Source of the DNA: Hermatobates lingyangjiaoensis
Lineage: Eukaryota > Arthropoda > Insecta > Hemiptera > Hermatobatidae
DNA length: 64,000 nt
NCBI GenBank assembly: GCA_026182355.1
Contig: JAPFBL010000223.1
Coordinates: 1,152,501 to 1,216,500, forward strand
Reading direction: 5' to 3'
A program made the position numbers and the translations under genes. The notes below the pieces were generated by a model. It did no database searches, was not told where the DNA came from, and saw only the letters and a list, made by a program, of their open reading frames with translations. Shown one piece after another: positions 45,861 to 55,639 of this stretch (the first letter of the stretch is position 1; each line of letters starts with the position of its first letter).

Positions 45861-45999
45861 AACACTTACATATTTATTTTATATTTTTACCTTTCTTTTA
45901 AGATTTCCTCCAATTTTCTTGGATTCTTTTATATTTACCCAATTGTACTGCTTATCTGAACTTCTGTTTTATCTTCTCTTATTTCTATTAATTAAGACC

Positions 46000-46125
46000 G
46001 GGTACGGAGTGCAGCACTGGCGGTTGCCGGGTTGGTTACTTGCCGTTGCGTCTACAACGTGCTTGTCTTCCTTTGTCTATTCTCCTGAAGATTGATTACC
46101 CAAAAATTTGAGTTTGTAAGTGTGT
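46000..46125 (+). mobile_element. Hammerhead unit related to 15120-15215
   Basis: Shares 'ttacttgccgttgcgtctac' with the other copy. The motif at 46080-46118 has CTGAAGA, extra T, a broken stem II, CAAAAATT, T, GAG pairing CTC. It is followed by 'tttgtaagtgtg'. Confidence 0.55.
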
Positions 46126-46169
46126 TTCATTATTCTGTGTGTTACTCTTCTTGAATTTTGAACTCGTGT

Positions 46170-46450
46170 ATATATATATATATATAAGTGTGTTACATAA
46201 TAGGGCTTTGGTCAAATATTCTAGGTTCAAAAATGAAACTCTCATGTTTCTATCAAACGGTCGATATATTATTGAATGTGTAATATATATATATATTATA
46301 TATATATATATATATAATTTGGGTTTATATGAAAAGGAATATGGGGCTTTATGAGGAAACTTAGAAAATTTGACCGAATCCCGATTAGATGACACACCTA
46401 TTCTGTCAAACGGTCGATATATTATTGAATCTGTTATATATATATATATA
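46170..46450. mobile_element. Tandem fragments encoding an SNGRYIIE peptide
   Basis: The plus frame at 46230-46290 reads FLSNGRYIIECVIYI and at 46371-46440 LTESRLDDTPILSNGRYIIE, each running into (TA)n. The same peptide occurs near 361-430. Conservation at protein level with codon differences suggests a real, unrecognised retroelement coding block cut at TA repeats. Confidence 0.55.
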
Positions 46451-46580
46451 TAAATGATCAAACCACAAATAAGAAAAGGGAAAACAAGACTAAGATTTTT
46501 CAACTGTAGCAAGCGGTCTTCGTCAGAGTCAAAACCCAACTGAAATTATGTGAAATCTTTTTATATATATATATATCACA
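46440..46580 (-). mobile_element. Family-A hammerhead half element
   Basis: The minus motif at 46488-46530 retains CTGACGA, the extra A and GACCG, with GAAA followed by AATCTT. The mirror arm is cut to 'tatgtgaaatcttttta'. (TA)n on both sides. Confidence 0.65.
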
Positions 46581-46584
46581 ATTA

Positions 46585-47245
46585 GCAGACCTGACTATTG
46601 AAAAGCTACATTACTACATACTATGAAACATTCACTCCTCATTGTGAAAGGCCAAATAGATCTTGAGAAATTAAAAGAAATAATAAAACTTTTTAACATT
46701 CTTTTTCAGACCGTTACTAAGACTGTTATGGTGGAAAGATTTTAGCCCAATTTTAGACCAAACACTGATGTTTTTTTTTTTCAAAAATTTCACTACTAAT
46801 AAAAAAAATACGAAAGCACTCAATGTATAAGATTAGTATAAGATTTGGTAAACAAATATAAATTAGCATTTAGTACAAGGAGATGACTAGAGAAGGGACA
46901 AGATTGTTTAGTAATATTCATGAAGGCTTTTTCTTCTCTCACTAGTTTGCAGGCTCTTGCTAAGCTGTTTGCCCAGACAACCTTTAATCAAACTCTATTA
47001 TTCTACAAACCTGTTTCAATATTGAACAACAATTTTCCACCAGCTTGAAGCCAAGCTTCCTTAATTGATATCTTCTCCATTTACCTAGAGACCTGGGTAG
47101 AATACAATGAAGTGTTCACATTCATATACAAAGAGTTATAAAGCCGGACATTGAATAATCCTTTAGGAATGTTTCAACTATTAAAACATTAATAGTTGGA
47201 CGACAATTGGCAACTATCGTGCCAATGATAATAATTACATGTATA
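46585..47245. other. Unassigned stretch
   Basis: No gene or repeat recognised. Confidence 0.45.
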
Positions 47246-47249
47246 CAAG

Positions 47250-47580
47250 GGGGCCAGGCTAGCTAAGTGGTTACGTGATCACCTCTGAACCGATAGGACC
47301 GGGGTTCAATCCTCACCTGGCCCTCGATTTATTCACGCGGGAGGTGAATAAATCTTACCACGGCGTCCCTCGGAGAAGGACGTTAAACCGTCGGTCCCGA
47401 GCCTGTACGATGTCAGGTACTCGTTAAAGATCCCTACTCTAAATACCTTTGAGTTAGGCAAAATTTAGGACTCCCACTGTAGAATCAATCTTCATTGTGT
47501 GGTATCACAAAGGGCCAATGCTTGGCCTACGTGTGTTCCCTTGTGGGACTGCCACTGCAACCTAACCTAACCTAACCTAC
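47250..47580 (+). mobile_element. Full-length tRNA-derived SINE (best copy)
   Basis: The head has an A box 'ctagctaagtgg' (47259-47270) and B box 'ggttcaatcc' (47303-47312), as in an RNA polymerase III promoter. A ~250-bp body follows: 'cctcgatttattcacgcggg', 'gtcggtcccgagcctgtacg', 'gtactcgttaaagatccc', 'ggactcccactgtagaatc'. The 3' end is 'gcaacctaacctaacctaac'. With 35343-35676 and 53165-53485 it defines the family. No target duplication was established. Confidence 0.9.
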
Positions 47581-47626
47581 ATGTATACAGGTATGTATGT
47601 AATACTATGTATGACAGGGGTGGCTA

Positions 47627-47660
47627 ACCTATGGTGCTTGCGCCAAACGTGGCGCTCTGT
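47627..47660 (+). mobile_element. Possible hAT-type terminus
   Basis: 'caggggtggctaacctatgg' followed by 'gcgccaaacgtggcgc' resembles hAT-type ends. A matching right end was not found within 500 bp, so this may be a truncated copy. Confidence 0.4.
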
Positions 47661-47664
47661 ATGA

Positions 47665-48115
47665 CTGGGACTGATATAAAGATGAAGCTTAAAGTACTAC
47701 TTAGTAGTTATTTATATGTTTTATGAATATCCTTTGAAGGAATATTATTTTCTTCTCATTAATTTCCTTTCAGTTTAAGTATACTAGATTAATCAAACGG
47801 GCTGATATTTTACGATTTTCCATTTCCCTGAGCACAGAAAATATGCCCAGAGATTTATATGTCGTTTGAGAATAACATATAGATATGAACGAGCATTATT
47901 AGCTATGAAGCTTATGAAAAGTAAAACGTCGCGACTGACTGATTTCAGTTTGAAGACTTGACTGCTACTCTGAGTGACAAATGTAACTCTTAGTATTGAA
48001 AAACTTACACAATCAAAATAACCTTAACAGTTTGATTAGGTGTATCAAGTTGATCAACTTTATCAATTATTGCTGCTAATTATTTTCTTTAATTAATATT
48101 ATGAGGACATAACAA
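47665..48115. other. Unassigned stretch
   Basis: Might be the interior of the possible hAT element starting at 47627. No ORF. Confidence 0.35.
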
Positions 48116-48124
48116 TTCTATATA

Positions 48125-48500
48125 ATATATATATATATATTGGTATACTTTGGGAGCAGACCTTCTTTTAAACATTTAAACAAAACATACTTAAGTAATG
48201 CTTCATGTTCATGAAGTTAATGTAGGGTATTTAGAAACAAACCTGTTAACACTAGTTTCTGTTTAGGTTTATAAGGTAGATTGTAAATTGGAAAAGTGTA
48301 TTTTATTAGTTATATTTGAATGAAGCGAAGTGACAATTACTGTAAATAAGAATTCTATTATGAATTGTAAAAAATATTGTAAAATGGTTTCCTTGATAAT
48401 GGTCAATATAGACCGAAACGTCGGCCCTTTGTAAATTTGGAAAATAGAAATATAACTAAATTATTCGTTGAGTTGATTATATATATAATGATTTGTTTTC
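48125..48500. mobile_element. PLE end fragment with hammerhead-like motif
   Basis: The minus strand 48175-48137 reads KEGLLPKYTNIYI into (TA)n. The plus-strand 3' region resembles 33310-33560 and leads to a hammerhead motif at 48388-48426 (TTGATAA, extra T, GGTC with GACC, GAAA, ACGT, C), then a short coding start and another (TA)n. Confidence 0.65.
48388..48426 (+). ncRNA. Hammerhead-like motif with U3/A8 exchange (ACGT type)
   Basis: The box is TTGATAA (48393-48399) rather than CUGAUGA, keeping U3 opposite A8. Stem II GGTC/GACC is perfect around AATATA. GAAA and ACGT are intact. GG pairs CC in stem I. Confidence 0.55.
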
Positions 48501-48519
48501 ATGACCCAATATTTATATG

Positions 48520-48600
48520 ATATAATTTTTTTTTTTTGAGCGTTGAGGTCTAATGATTTGAAACTAGTCCTTTTGCCGATGTTTCAACATATATTTATAT
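48520..48600. mobile_element. Left half of the hammerhead element split by the PLE at 48601
   Basis: The left piece ends '...ccgatgtttcaacatatatt'. The right piece resumes at 51537 ('catcttcagggc') and runs to about 51690. Outer ends are inverted ('gttgaggtctaatgat' against 'tattaggcctcaaccc'). Joined by eye, the minus strand gives CTGAAGA, extra T, a stem II region, GAAACATC, with GGC pairing GCC. The PLE target site lies in the stem II loop. Confidence 0.65.
48589..48600. repeat. Target-site duplication of the nested PLE, left copy
   Basis: 'atatatttatat' at 48589-48600 is repeated at 51525-51536, directly bordering the element at 48601-51524. Confidence 0.8.
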
Positions 48601-48686
48601 ATAGTTAATGGGTTAGTTCCACTGAGGTTAGTAATATTAGAATTAGTAATAATACATTCCGTCATACCTCGTAAAGTCTCTGTAAA

Positions 48687-48729
48687 GCTCGACCGGTTTC
48701 GGGTCCGCCTGGATCCCATCTTCAAGAGC
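48687..48729 (-). ncRNA. Hammerhead-like ribozyme motif at the PLE 3' end (ACCGGT type)
   Basis: Sense with the PLE gene: GCTC, TTGAAGA (U at position 3), extra T, a strong stem II GGG-TCC with GGA-CCC (one bulged A, loop AGGC), GAAA, self-complementary ACCGGT, C, then GAGC pairing GCTC. Apart from U3 the core is intact. An identical inverted copy lies at 51433-51475. Confidence 0.7.
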
Positions 48730-48841
48730 ACCTAACTGACTGTGAGTGTTGTTTTCCTATAACCTACCTATATATAGTATTTACATTGTGTAATCAGTGT
48801 TGTGTGTGTAGGTAATTTTTTTTTTTTTTTTTTTTATTTCT

Positions 48842-51260
48842 TTAATTGCTATATTTTTTTCTTTTATTGCTTATTTCATTATCTATTTCTAGTTCCTTGT
48901 GTCGTCTTTTAAATGTTATTAGTGGTTTTGTTAAAATGTCGGTTTGGTGGTTTGTTTGTTCATTGATTATATTGTCTGTCATTTTATGTTTATATATTTC
49001 TATTTGTTCCTGTATGTTCATTCGTTGTCCTTTTTGTCCCGTCTGTAGTAAGTCCATTGTGTTTTCCATACTGTCTGGGTTATGTCCAAATTTGTTTAAG
49101 TGGTGTGCATAGTTTGATCTGTTTGTGTTGTTGGTGTAGTCTTTAATGTGTTCTTTGAATCTGTCTTTTAGTGTCCTTCCCGTTTGCCCGATGTAGTTTT
49201 TACCGCAATCTTTGCATTTAATCCTGTATATTCCGCTTTTTTCGAATTTGTTATCTTTGTTCTCTGTTGTGTCGTTTGTGATTTGGTTTATAGTGTTATT
49301 CGTTTTATAACCTATTTTTAATGAATATTTTCTTAGAAGAGTCGCAATTTTTTCGCTAGGTTTACCTATGTAAGTTAAAGATGCGTATCTGTTCGTTACT
49401 CCCGGTGTTGTACTGTTAGTATTGTGTTTATTTCTTCTTTCGTTTATTATTCTTTGTATGATTTTTTCCTTATACCCGTTATTTTTGCTATTGTTTTTAT
49501 GGTATTTAATTCCTTATTATAGTTAATTGCATTCATGGGTATGTTTAGTAATCTATCAATCATATATCTATACGCGGATGTTTTTTGTTGTGGTGGGTGG
49601 AGTGATGATTTATGTATAGTTGTGTCGGTGGTAGTTGGTTTGCGGTATATTTGAAAGCTGAGTTTGTCTTTAGTTTTTGCTATTGTTAAGTCTATGAAGT
49701 TTAATTTGTCATTTGTTTCTATTTCGTGGGTGAACTTGATTTTGTTGTTTAGTGAGTTGAGATAATTCTTTATGTCTATTATATTTTGGTTACTAGGGTT
49801 GTTGACTATTAGGAAGGAGTCATCAACATATCTGCAATAGTAAAGGACGTTAAATTTTGACTTTAGAACATTTACATAGACCTTCTCAAGTTCTTGGAGA
49901 AAAATTTCTGAAAGTATCGCAGATGTTGGATGTCCCATTCCTAATCCATCATTTGCTTTGTAGAAATCATTGTTAAATCTGAAGTAGTTCTGTTTGAGTG
50001 TTGTTTTAGTTAGTTTTATTAGTTCTTCTGTACTATTGTCATGTTCATGTACATTAGTTATTTCGCGTATGATGTTAAGTGTTTCTGTGACGGAACAGAA
50101 GTGTATAAGTTTTCAATGTCGAATGAAACAAGTTTGGTTTGTGCGTTTATTGTTATGTCTTTCACTTTGTTTATTAGGTCAACCGTGTTTTTGATGTTGT
50201 AGGTGTTCGGTAGCATAACCTTATCTTTTAATATTTTTGCGACTTGTTTGGATATTTTATAAGCCGGTGCATTCCTATAGTTTATTACGGGTCTAATTGG
50301 GCTATTTTCCTTGTGTAATTTAATTTGGGCTTTTAGTTGTGGTGCCTTTGGGTTCATATTTATAAACTTATATGTTTCATTTGGTTTTATCAGTGTGGGG
50401 GAGTTATTAATGATGGTTCTTATTTCATTTTGGAATTTTTTTGTCGGATCGGTTTGAAGTTTCTCGTAATTATTATTCTCGATAAATTCTTTTGTTTTTT
50501 TGATATAGTCGGATTTATTTATTATAACAATTGTGTTGCCTTTATCAGCTTTGGTTGCAATTGCGTTGGCTTTTTGTATTTTGTTTTTAATTTTTTTAAT
50601 GCATACATTATCGCGGTTGTTGTCTTTAAGAGATTCGTTTTTGTTGATTACTTTATTAATTATTTCCGAGGCTAAGTGTCTAACGTGGGTTTGTTCATCA
50701 TTTGGAATTTGTCTTATGGCTATTTCAGTGTCTGTTATGAGGGTCTCTATATCCTTAGTGTTGAGTTTCCGTCCAATGTTATGTTTCAGTCCTTTATGTA
50801 GTAAGTCAGTTTCCGTTGTCGTAAATGTTATATCGGTTTTGTTAATTAGTCTAGGGAAGAAAGTGTTTTCTTTGTCGGTGTTTTTGTGATATTTGTTGAG
50901 AAGGTTATCAATTTTGTTGTGGAGTCGTTTGTATTTGTCGTTTAGATGTCTCTGAATTTTGATATTAATGCTTTCTGTAGCTGTTAAAAATGTTTCAGTT
51001 TGTAATGTGTTGGATAGTCTTAGGTGTTCTGTCATGAGTTGTTTGTTAAGTTTGTTTTTCTTACAGTAAAGTGATCTAATCTCGTTTTTTATCCTTAATG
51101 TCTGAGCTTGTCGTATAGTCTTTTGTCCAGCGTATGTAAAGTCTTTTGTTTTTATGATCGCATATTTAGGTACAATATTATGAAATAAGCAAGTTTTGTT
51201 AAACCAAATGTTAGCATTAGTTGTTAGTATTTTTGTTCGTAGTCGTTCGAACTGTGTCAT
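48842..51260 (-). pseudogene. PLE polyprotein: reverse transcriptase plus GIY-YIG endonuclease, two frameshifts
   Basis: The start at 51260 (MTQFERLRTKIL) follows the pseudo-LTR repeat. Residues ~22-32 give CLFHNIVPKYA, the N-terminal block that appears as CIKEGLLPKYT in other fragments here. Then come ATKADKGNTIVIINKSDY (~235-252), SPIRPVINYRNAPAY (~320-335) and motif A LVSFDIENLYTSVP. A one-base loss near 50092 shifts frame. The next segment has GLGMGHPTSAILSEIFLQE (motif B) and YYCRYVDDSFLIV (catalytic YVDD), then LNFIDLTIAK. A second shift occurs in a T6 run near 49462. The last segment has SGIYRIKC and KNYIGQTGRTLKDRFKEH, the GIY and YIG motifs. It ends at 48842. All domains are recognisable, so the copy is young but broken. 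Confidence 0.93.
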
Positions 51261-51432
51261 TATCTTAGCCAGACTGGCTGAGTTAAATATAGTTAATGAG
51301 TTAGTTCCACTGAGGTTAGTAATAAGAAATAAAAAAAAAAAAAAAATTACCTACACACACAACACTGATTACACAATGTAAATACTATATATAGGTAGGT
51401 TATAGGAAAACAACACTCACAGTCAGTTAGGT

Positions 51433-51475
51433 GCTCTTGAAGATGGGATCCAGGCGGACCCGAAACCGGTCGAGC
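51433..51475 (+). ncRNA. Hammerhead-like ribozyme motif, inverted 5' copy (ACCGGT type)
   Basis: Same bases as 48687-48729 on the opposite strand, so antisense to the PLE gene: GCTC, TTGAAGA, T, GGG-TCC hairpin, GAAA, ACCGGT, C, GAGC. Confidence 0.7.
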
Positions 51476-51689
51476 TTTACAGAGACTTTACGAGGTATGA
51501 CGGAATGTATTATTACTAATTCTAATATATTTATATCATCTTCAGGGCTACAACATGTTTGTTTTACAATTAGTACTATTATTATTACTATTTTCGTTGT
51601 TTGTTACATTTTACATGAACATTAACAGAAAGGAATTGATTGATAAATCAGTTATTTTATTAGGCCTCAACCCTTAAAAAAATTATATC

Positions 51690-53160
51690 ATATACGTATA
51701 TATAATTGACTATATATCTTTTAAAAAAAATTTAAGTTTATGAGGACTCGGTCAGTTCTTCTGATTCAAATTAAACTCCATTTCCATAGTTTCGGTTTTT
51801 ATTTAAAGACCTACAAAACAAAGAGACCTATATAACGAATACAAAGAGGAAATATAAGAAACAAATCGATCATTTAAAAATCAAGCATACATAAAAAGCG
51901 CAATTAGTTAGAAATTTGAAATTACAATAGAAATTTTGACAATAGGTTAGTGAAAGAACATAAACAAGTAAACAATTTTGAAACAGAAAAACTAAGTATT
52001 ACATTAGAGAATATTTTACAAAGAAAAATAGTGTGTGAATTTCAACAATAACTGCCAAGTTTGAATGAACTCGTAACACTGAACTGAAAAACAAGCAAGG
52101 CGACTAAATTTCAAGAGACAACCAAAAAGTCACTAAAAAATTTTGCATCATTAACAATGTTTAACTTAACATTCCCGATTAAATACTATTTAAATTTGAA
52201 ATGTCACTTTTATAATTAACGGATGACTGATCCTTTCTAATATATAATATTTCCAGATTTTTGCTTCTCTGTTCATCCATTTTTTTGGTTATTATTTTTA
52301 TTTCATTAAAATCAAGGTTATGGCCTCTGTTCGTTTCTTTCTATGCGTCACAGTTTATTTTAAGTATATTAAAAATTGACTGTGTGTGGAGTGAAGTTGG
52401 TTCAAGCAGGTCGAAAGCGTTATTTACGACCCCTATAAAAGCCAATTGTATGTCTAGGGCTACAAGATTAATACCGTTCTGCTTGATCTACTGAACAGGC
52501 TTTCTGATATAATTCAGCAATGTTATTTTACCCTTCGAGCTAAAGCGCCAGGTGCCTTGAATGTTTTTGTCTACTACTATTCCACTTTTCTCAGCAAGGT
52601 AAACATCGTGATTATAATGAGGCCATAAATTATATCATTATATTATATTATGATAATATATATAATAATATAATAATAATATTTTATTATTATATTATAT
52701 TATTATATCCATAAATGAGGCCTTTCTCAGACTAATTCACCGATTCTTTTGTTATAAGGTTTTGGAAAAATCTATAAGGGACTGATTTTATTGGAAATAA
52801 AGCAAACAATTGAGATATTTGGTTTCCGAAGTTAACATTGATGCACTCTTCTACTTCGCAGACTGGTCCAGATCATTAGGCAGGCTTGTCCTCCACTGTA
52901 CACCATTGACAGAGTTTATGGACTAGGGGCGAGTTATTGTCTCGCTCTGGTATACAGGTCAGTTATATAAATTAAGATCTTTAGTCTCCCATTATGGTTT
53001 AGAAGGATGCTACGTCTTTCTTTTCTGAATGAATGTTTCAATGCAGTTGATATCAAATTGCAGTTAATAGACACAAAACTGTAGGGTTGCTTCTCAGGGT
53101 AGAATCCCTGAGTCAATCTTGTAGACCATTCATATTTTGACTTTTTTCGACCATTACTTC
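51690..53160. other. Unassigned AT-rich stretch
   Basis: A 77-codon ORF at 52261-52494 and a short basic minus frame near 52934-53116 have no recognisable domains. A TAATA-rich run lies at 52640-52715. Some LINE remnant may be hidden, but nothing supports it. Confidence 0.4.
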
Positions 53161-53164
53161 CTCT

Positions 53165-53485
53165 GAAGTTAGCTTAGGTTTAGTTGCAGTCGCAGTCCCA
53201 CAAGGGAACCCACATAGGCCGAACATTGCTCCTTTGTGATACTACACAAAGAAGACTGATTCTGCATTGGGAGTCCTAAATTTTGCCTAACTAGAGTAGG
53301 GATTTTTATCGAGTAACTGACATCGTGAAGGCTTAGGACCAACGGATTAACTTTGTCTCTGAGGGAAGATGTGCTCAGATTTATTCACCTCCCACGTAAA
53401 TAAATTGAGGTCCAGAGTGGGTATCGAACCCCGGATCTGCCAGTTCAGAGGCGAGCACGTGGCAACTGAGCTAATCTGGACCCCT
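53165..53485 (-). mobile_element. tRNA-derived SINE
   Basis: Reversed: 'ggggtccagattagctcagt' (A box), B box 'ggggttcgataccc', 'cctcaatttatttacgtg', 'gtcctaagcc', 'ggactcccaatgcagaatc', tail 'gcgactgcaactaaacc'. Complete with several small changes. Confidence 0.85.
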
Positions 53486-53499
53486 GTATGTGTCATATT

Positions 53500-54655
53500 A
53501 GATTATATATCTAACCGTTCACCTCCTGTTTGCAATAGTAATGAAGTCATTCCCTATCAGATTCATGTTATATATATATATATATATATATCGGTTTTAT
53601 ATATGATTTATATAATAAATTTATAATGTATAATATATAAATCTATGTTTTTAATCTAAATATATATTATATATTATATTGGTAAGATTCCAAGCCTGAG
53701 TCCGAGTTCAACTCGACTCGTTCGAAATTCAGACCGGGTTGGGCCCAAAATGTCAATTATTACGTTCTGGTTGGGTCGAGTTGCGCTTTTATCTCGCTAA
53801 CATTTTTTTAATGAATATATATTTATATATACGTATACTAAAACGATGTATGGATATTAAAGAATAAACTGCTCTATATACCTGACCCGGGTGTATATTG
53901 CATCGAGCCGGATCGGCCTGGATACTTTATGTCTGATCTTACCTCTACATGATATAAATAGAAATGCAGATAATCAGTGCCCGCAGTAAAATATTATACT
54001 TCATGATACAAGTTATTTTCATCAATAGCCGTCCAAGCTCCCAACAACTAAGAAACAACCTTGCCTTGCCTTGATGACTTGCAAGAATTGATGACGGTTT
54101 CATTGTTTAGAAACCAGTCTCAACAGAGCTACAGCACTAATCAAGAATGAACCAAGGAATCTCCAAGTGGTGAAGCTGATATCACATAGCAACACTTTAT
54201 TCTCTGAGAGAGTGTAAGCCTTCCAAATATTCGTCATATTGATGGAGGTGACTTCATAGGAAAGATGATTGGTGCCTCTACTTTAAGTTTTAAGTCATGA
54301 ACAGGTAGTCCAGGAGTAGTCCAAAAATCCAATTGGATAATGAACTGCTTCCTCACTGAAGGTCGACACATCCTGTCTACTTGCCTGTAATGTGGCCATT
54401 CGTTCAACAATGACCTGTGGATGTTCAGTTAGAACCAGTGCTGCAACGACAAACATGGGCTACATCCAAATAGTACAGGATAAATATTCCCGCCTTTTAG
54501 CCAAAGCTAAAATGAGATAGGATGAAGTAAGAGTGTATTGATCACTACTTCAGTCGTCTTATCAGCAATGAAGACTAAAACCCACCTGTCATCCAGAACT
54601 CCTTGTCTTTGCACTTAATCCAAGCGATAGGCCTTCCCCCCCCCGCCCTTCTCCC
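53500..54655. other. Unassigned; (TA)n-rich 53565-53700, then moderate-GC sequence
   Basis: 53690-53960 contains 'cgagtccgagttcaactcg'-like words, repeated in part ('ggttgggtcgagttg'). 54050-54650 has balanced composition but no ORF I can assign. Confidence 0.35.
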
Positions 54656-54670
54656 TTGAATCACCCCCTC

Positions 54671-54886
54671 CTCTTGACCTCCTTTCTCAGCCTCTGACTA
54701 CTAGCAGCACGTAACATTTTATAACTCTTGACCTCCTTTCTCACCCTCTGACTGCTAGTAGCACGTAACATTTTATAACTCTTGACCTCCTTTCTCACCC
54801 TCTGACTGCTAGTAGCACGTAACATTTTATAACTCTTGACCTCCTTTCTAAGCATCTGACTGCTAGTAGCACGTAATATTTTATAA
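54671..54886. repeat. Four tandem copies of a 54-bp unit
   Basis: 'ctcttgacctcctttctca' starts at 54671, 54725, 54779 and 54833, then a partial copy at 54887. 54 is a multiple of 3, so the minus strand stays open with an 18-residue repeat KEVKSYKMLRATSSQRVR. There is no start context or neighbour that supports a protein. Confidence 0.9.
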
Positions 54887-54904
54887 CTCTTGACCTATAC
54901 TACC

Positions 54905-55225
54905 TAATATGACATGACCAGAAAAGTATATTATTGTCCTGCTTGAAAACACTTACAAGCATCCCTACATAGAGTAGCACAATAAGTGGCGGGAAATATT
55001 TGTTGCTGCTGGCTGGTTACATTCACCTCTCAGATTTTTTTCCCGACCAGTCTTCATATAGGGTAATTATTGTACAGTTTTATGACCTGATAATATTTCC
55101 TTGCATTTCATTCCATTATTAAATTAAGACGTATACGTTTTTAAATTCTTTCAAATTTAGATTAACTACTAATTTAATATAATGTTTCAAATTTAATATA
55201 GTTGATATTCAAATTATAATATATA
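54905..55225. other. Unassigned stretch
   Basis: No recognised feature. Confidence 0.45.
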
Positions 55226-55229
55226 TATA

Positions 55230-55567
55230 CAATTAAAAGAAGCGATCCAGCGGACTTTTTTAAATAAAATAAATTCAAAACGAAGGAAACACACAGAAAG
55301 ACACATACATAACTCACATTGATATTTAGACCATCGTCGTCATCAGGAGGTGTGAAGAGCAAAGAGTCCCGCAGGCTGAGCGCCCTGCCTTCCTGCGGGA
55401 CTCTTCGCTCTTCACACCTCCTGATGACGACGATGGTCGAAATATCGATGTGAGTTATGTATGTGTCTTTCTGTGTGTTTCCTTCGTTTTGAATTTATTA
55501 TAATATAACATATATAATATAATATACATTATATTATATAATACTTAACATAATATATATTATGTTA

Positions 55568-55599
<32 letters not shown>

Positions 55600-55635
55600 A
55601 AGGATATAAATGTATATATATATATATATAAAAGT
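55230..55635. mobile_element. Large hammerhead palindrome (ATAT type) and (TA)n
   Basis: Arms 55265-55375 and 55390-55500 mirror each other from 'aaattcaaaacgaaggaaac' to the centre 'gagtcccgcagg...cctgcgggactc'. Motifs lie at 55313-55356 (minus; GAAA changed to TAAA) and 55413-55454 (plus; intact). Outside lies 'agcgatccagcggac', as at 31237 and 31409. It is the same family as 31245-31440 but with a 75-bp central stem. TA-rich sequence follows to 55635. Confidence 0.85.
55413..55454 (+). ncRNA. Complete hammerhead-like ribozyme motif (ATAT type)
   Basis: CACACCTC, CTGATGA (55421-55427), extra C, GAC with GTC around GATG, GAAA, ATAT, C, then GA-GTG-G pairing with the leading bases around two mismatches. 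The core is intact. Its mirror on the minus strand has lost G12. Confidence 0.7.
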
Positions 55636-55639
55636 TAAT

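Larger units (their letters stand above)
48601..51524 (-). mobile_element. Nearly complete Penelope-like element with hammerhead-bearing terminal repeats
   Basis: The element encodes an RT and GIY-YIG protein on the minus strand. Its ends carry ~190-bp inverted repeats (48635-48830 and 51331-51526), each with a hammerhead-like motif and an internal A/T-rich run. A 35-bp direct repeat, 'atagttaatg' plus 'ttagttccactgaggttagt', sits at 48601-48635 and 51289-51323. So the sense 3' end is hammerhead then repeat, and the repeat also precedes the start codon, as in a pseudo-LTR; the upstream hammerhead copy is inverted. It is flanked by a 12-bp target duplication. Confidence 0.9.

Noticed and set aside
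47250..47330. Functional tRNA gene (also at other SINE heads)
   Set aside because: A and B boxes are present, but the cloverleaf is not closed and each head continues into the same SINE body.
47560..47580. Telomeric repeat tract
   Set aside because: Only about three CCTAA units, located at the end of a SINE.
52261..52494. Membrane-type 77-codon ORF
   Set aside because: Hydrophobic residues follow from T-rich DNA, and no family or context supports it.
54661..54855. Basic 18-residue repeat protein
   Set aside because: It is only four copies of a 54-bp unit with no gene context; kept as a tandem repeat only.
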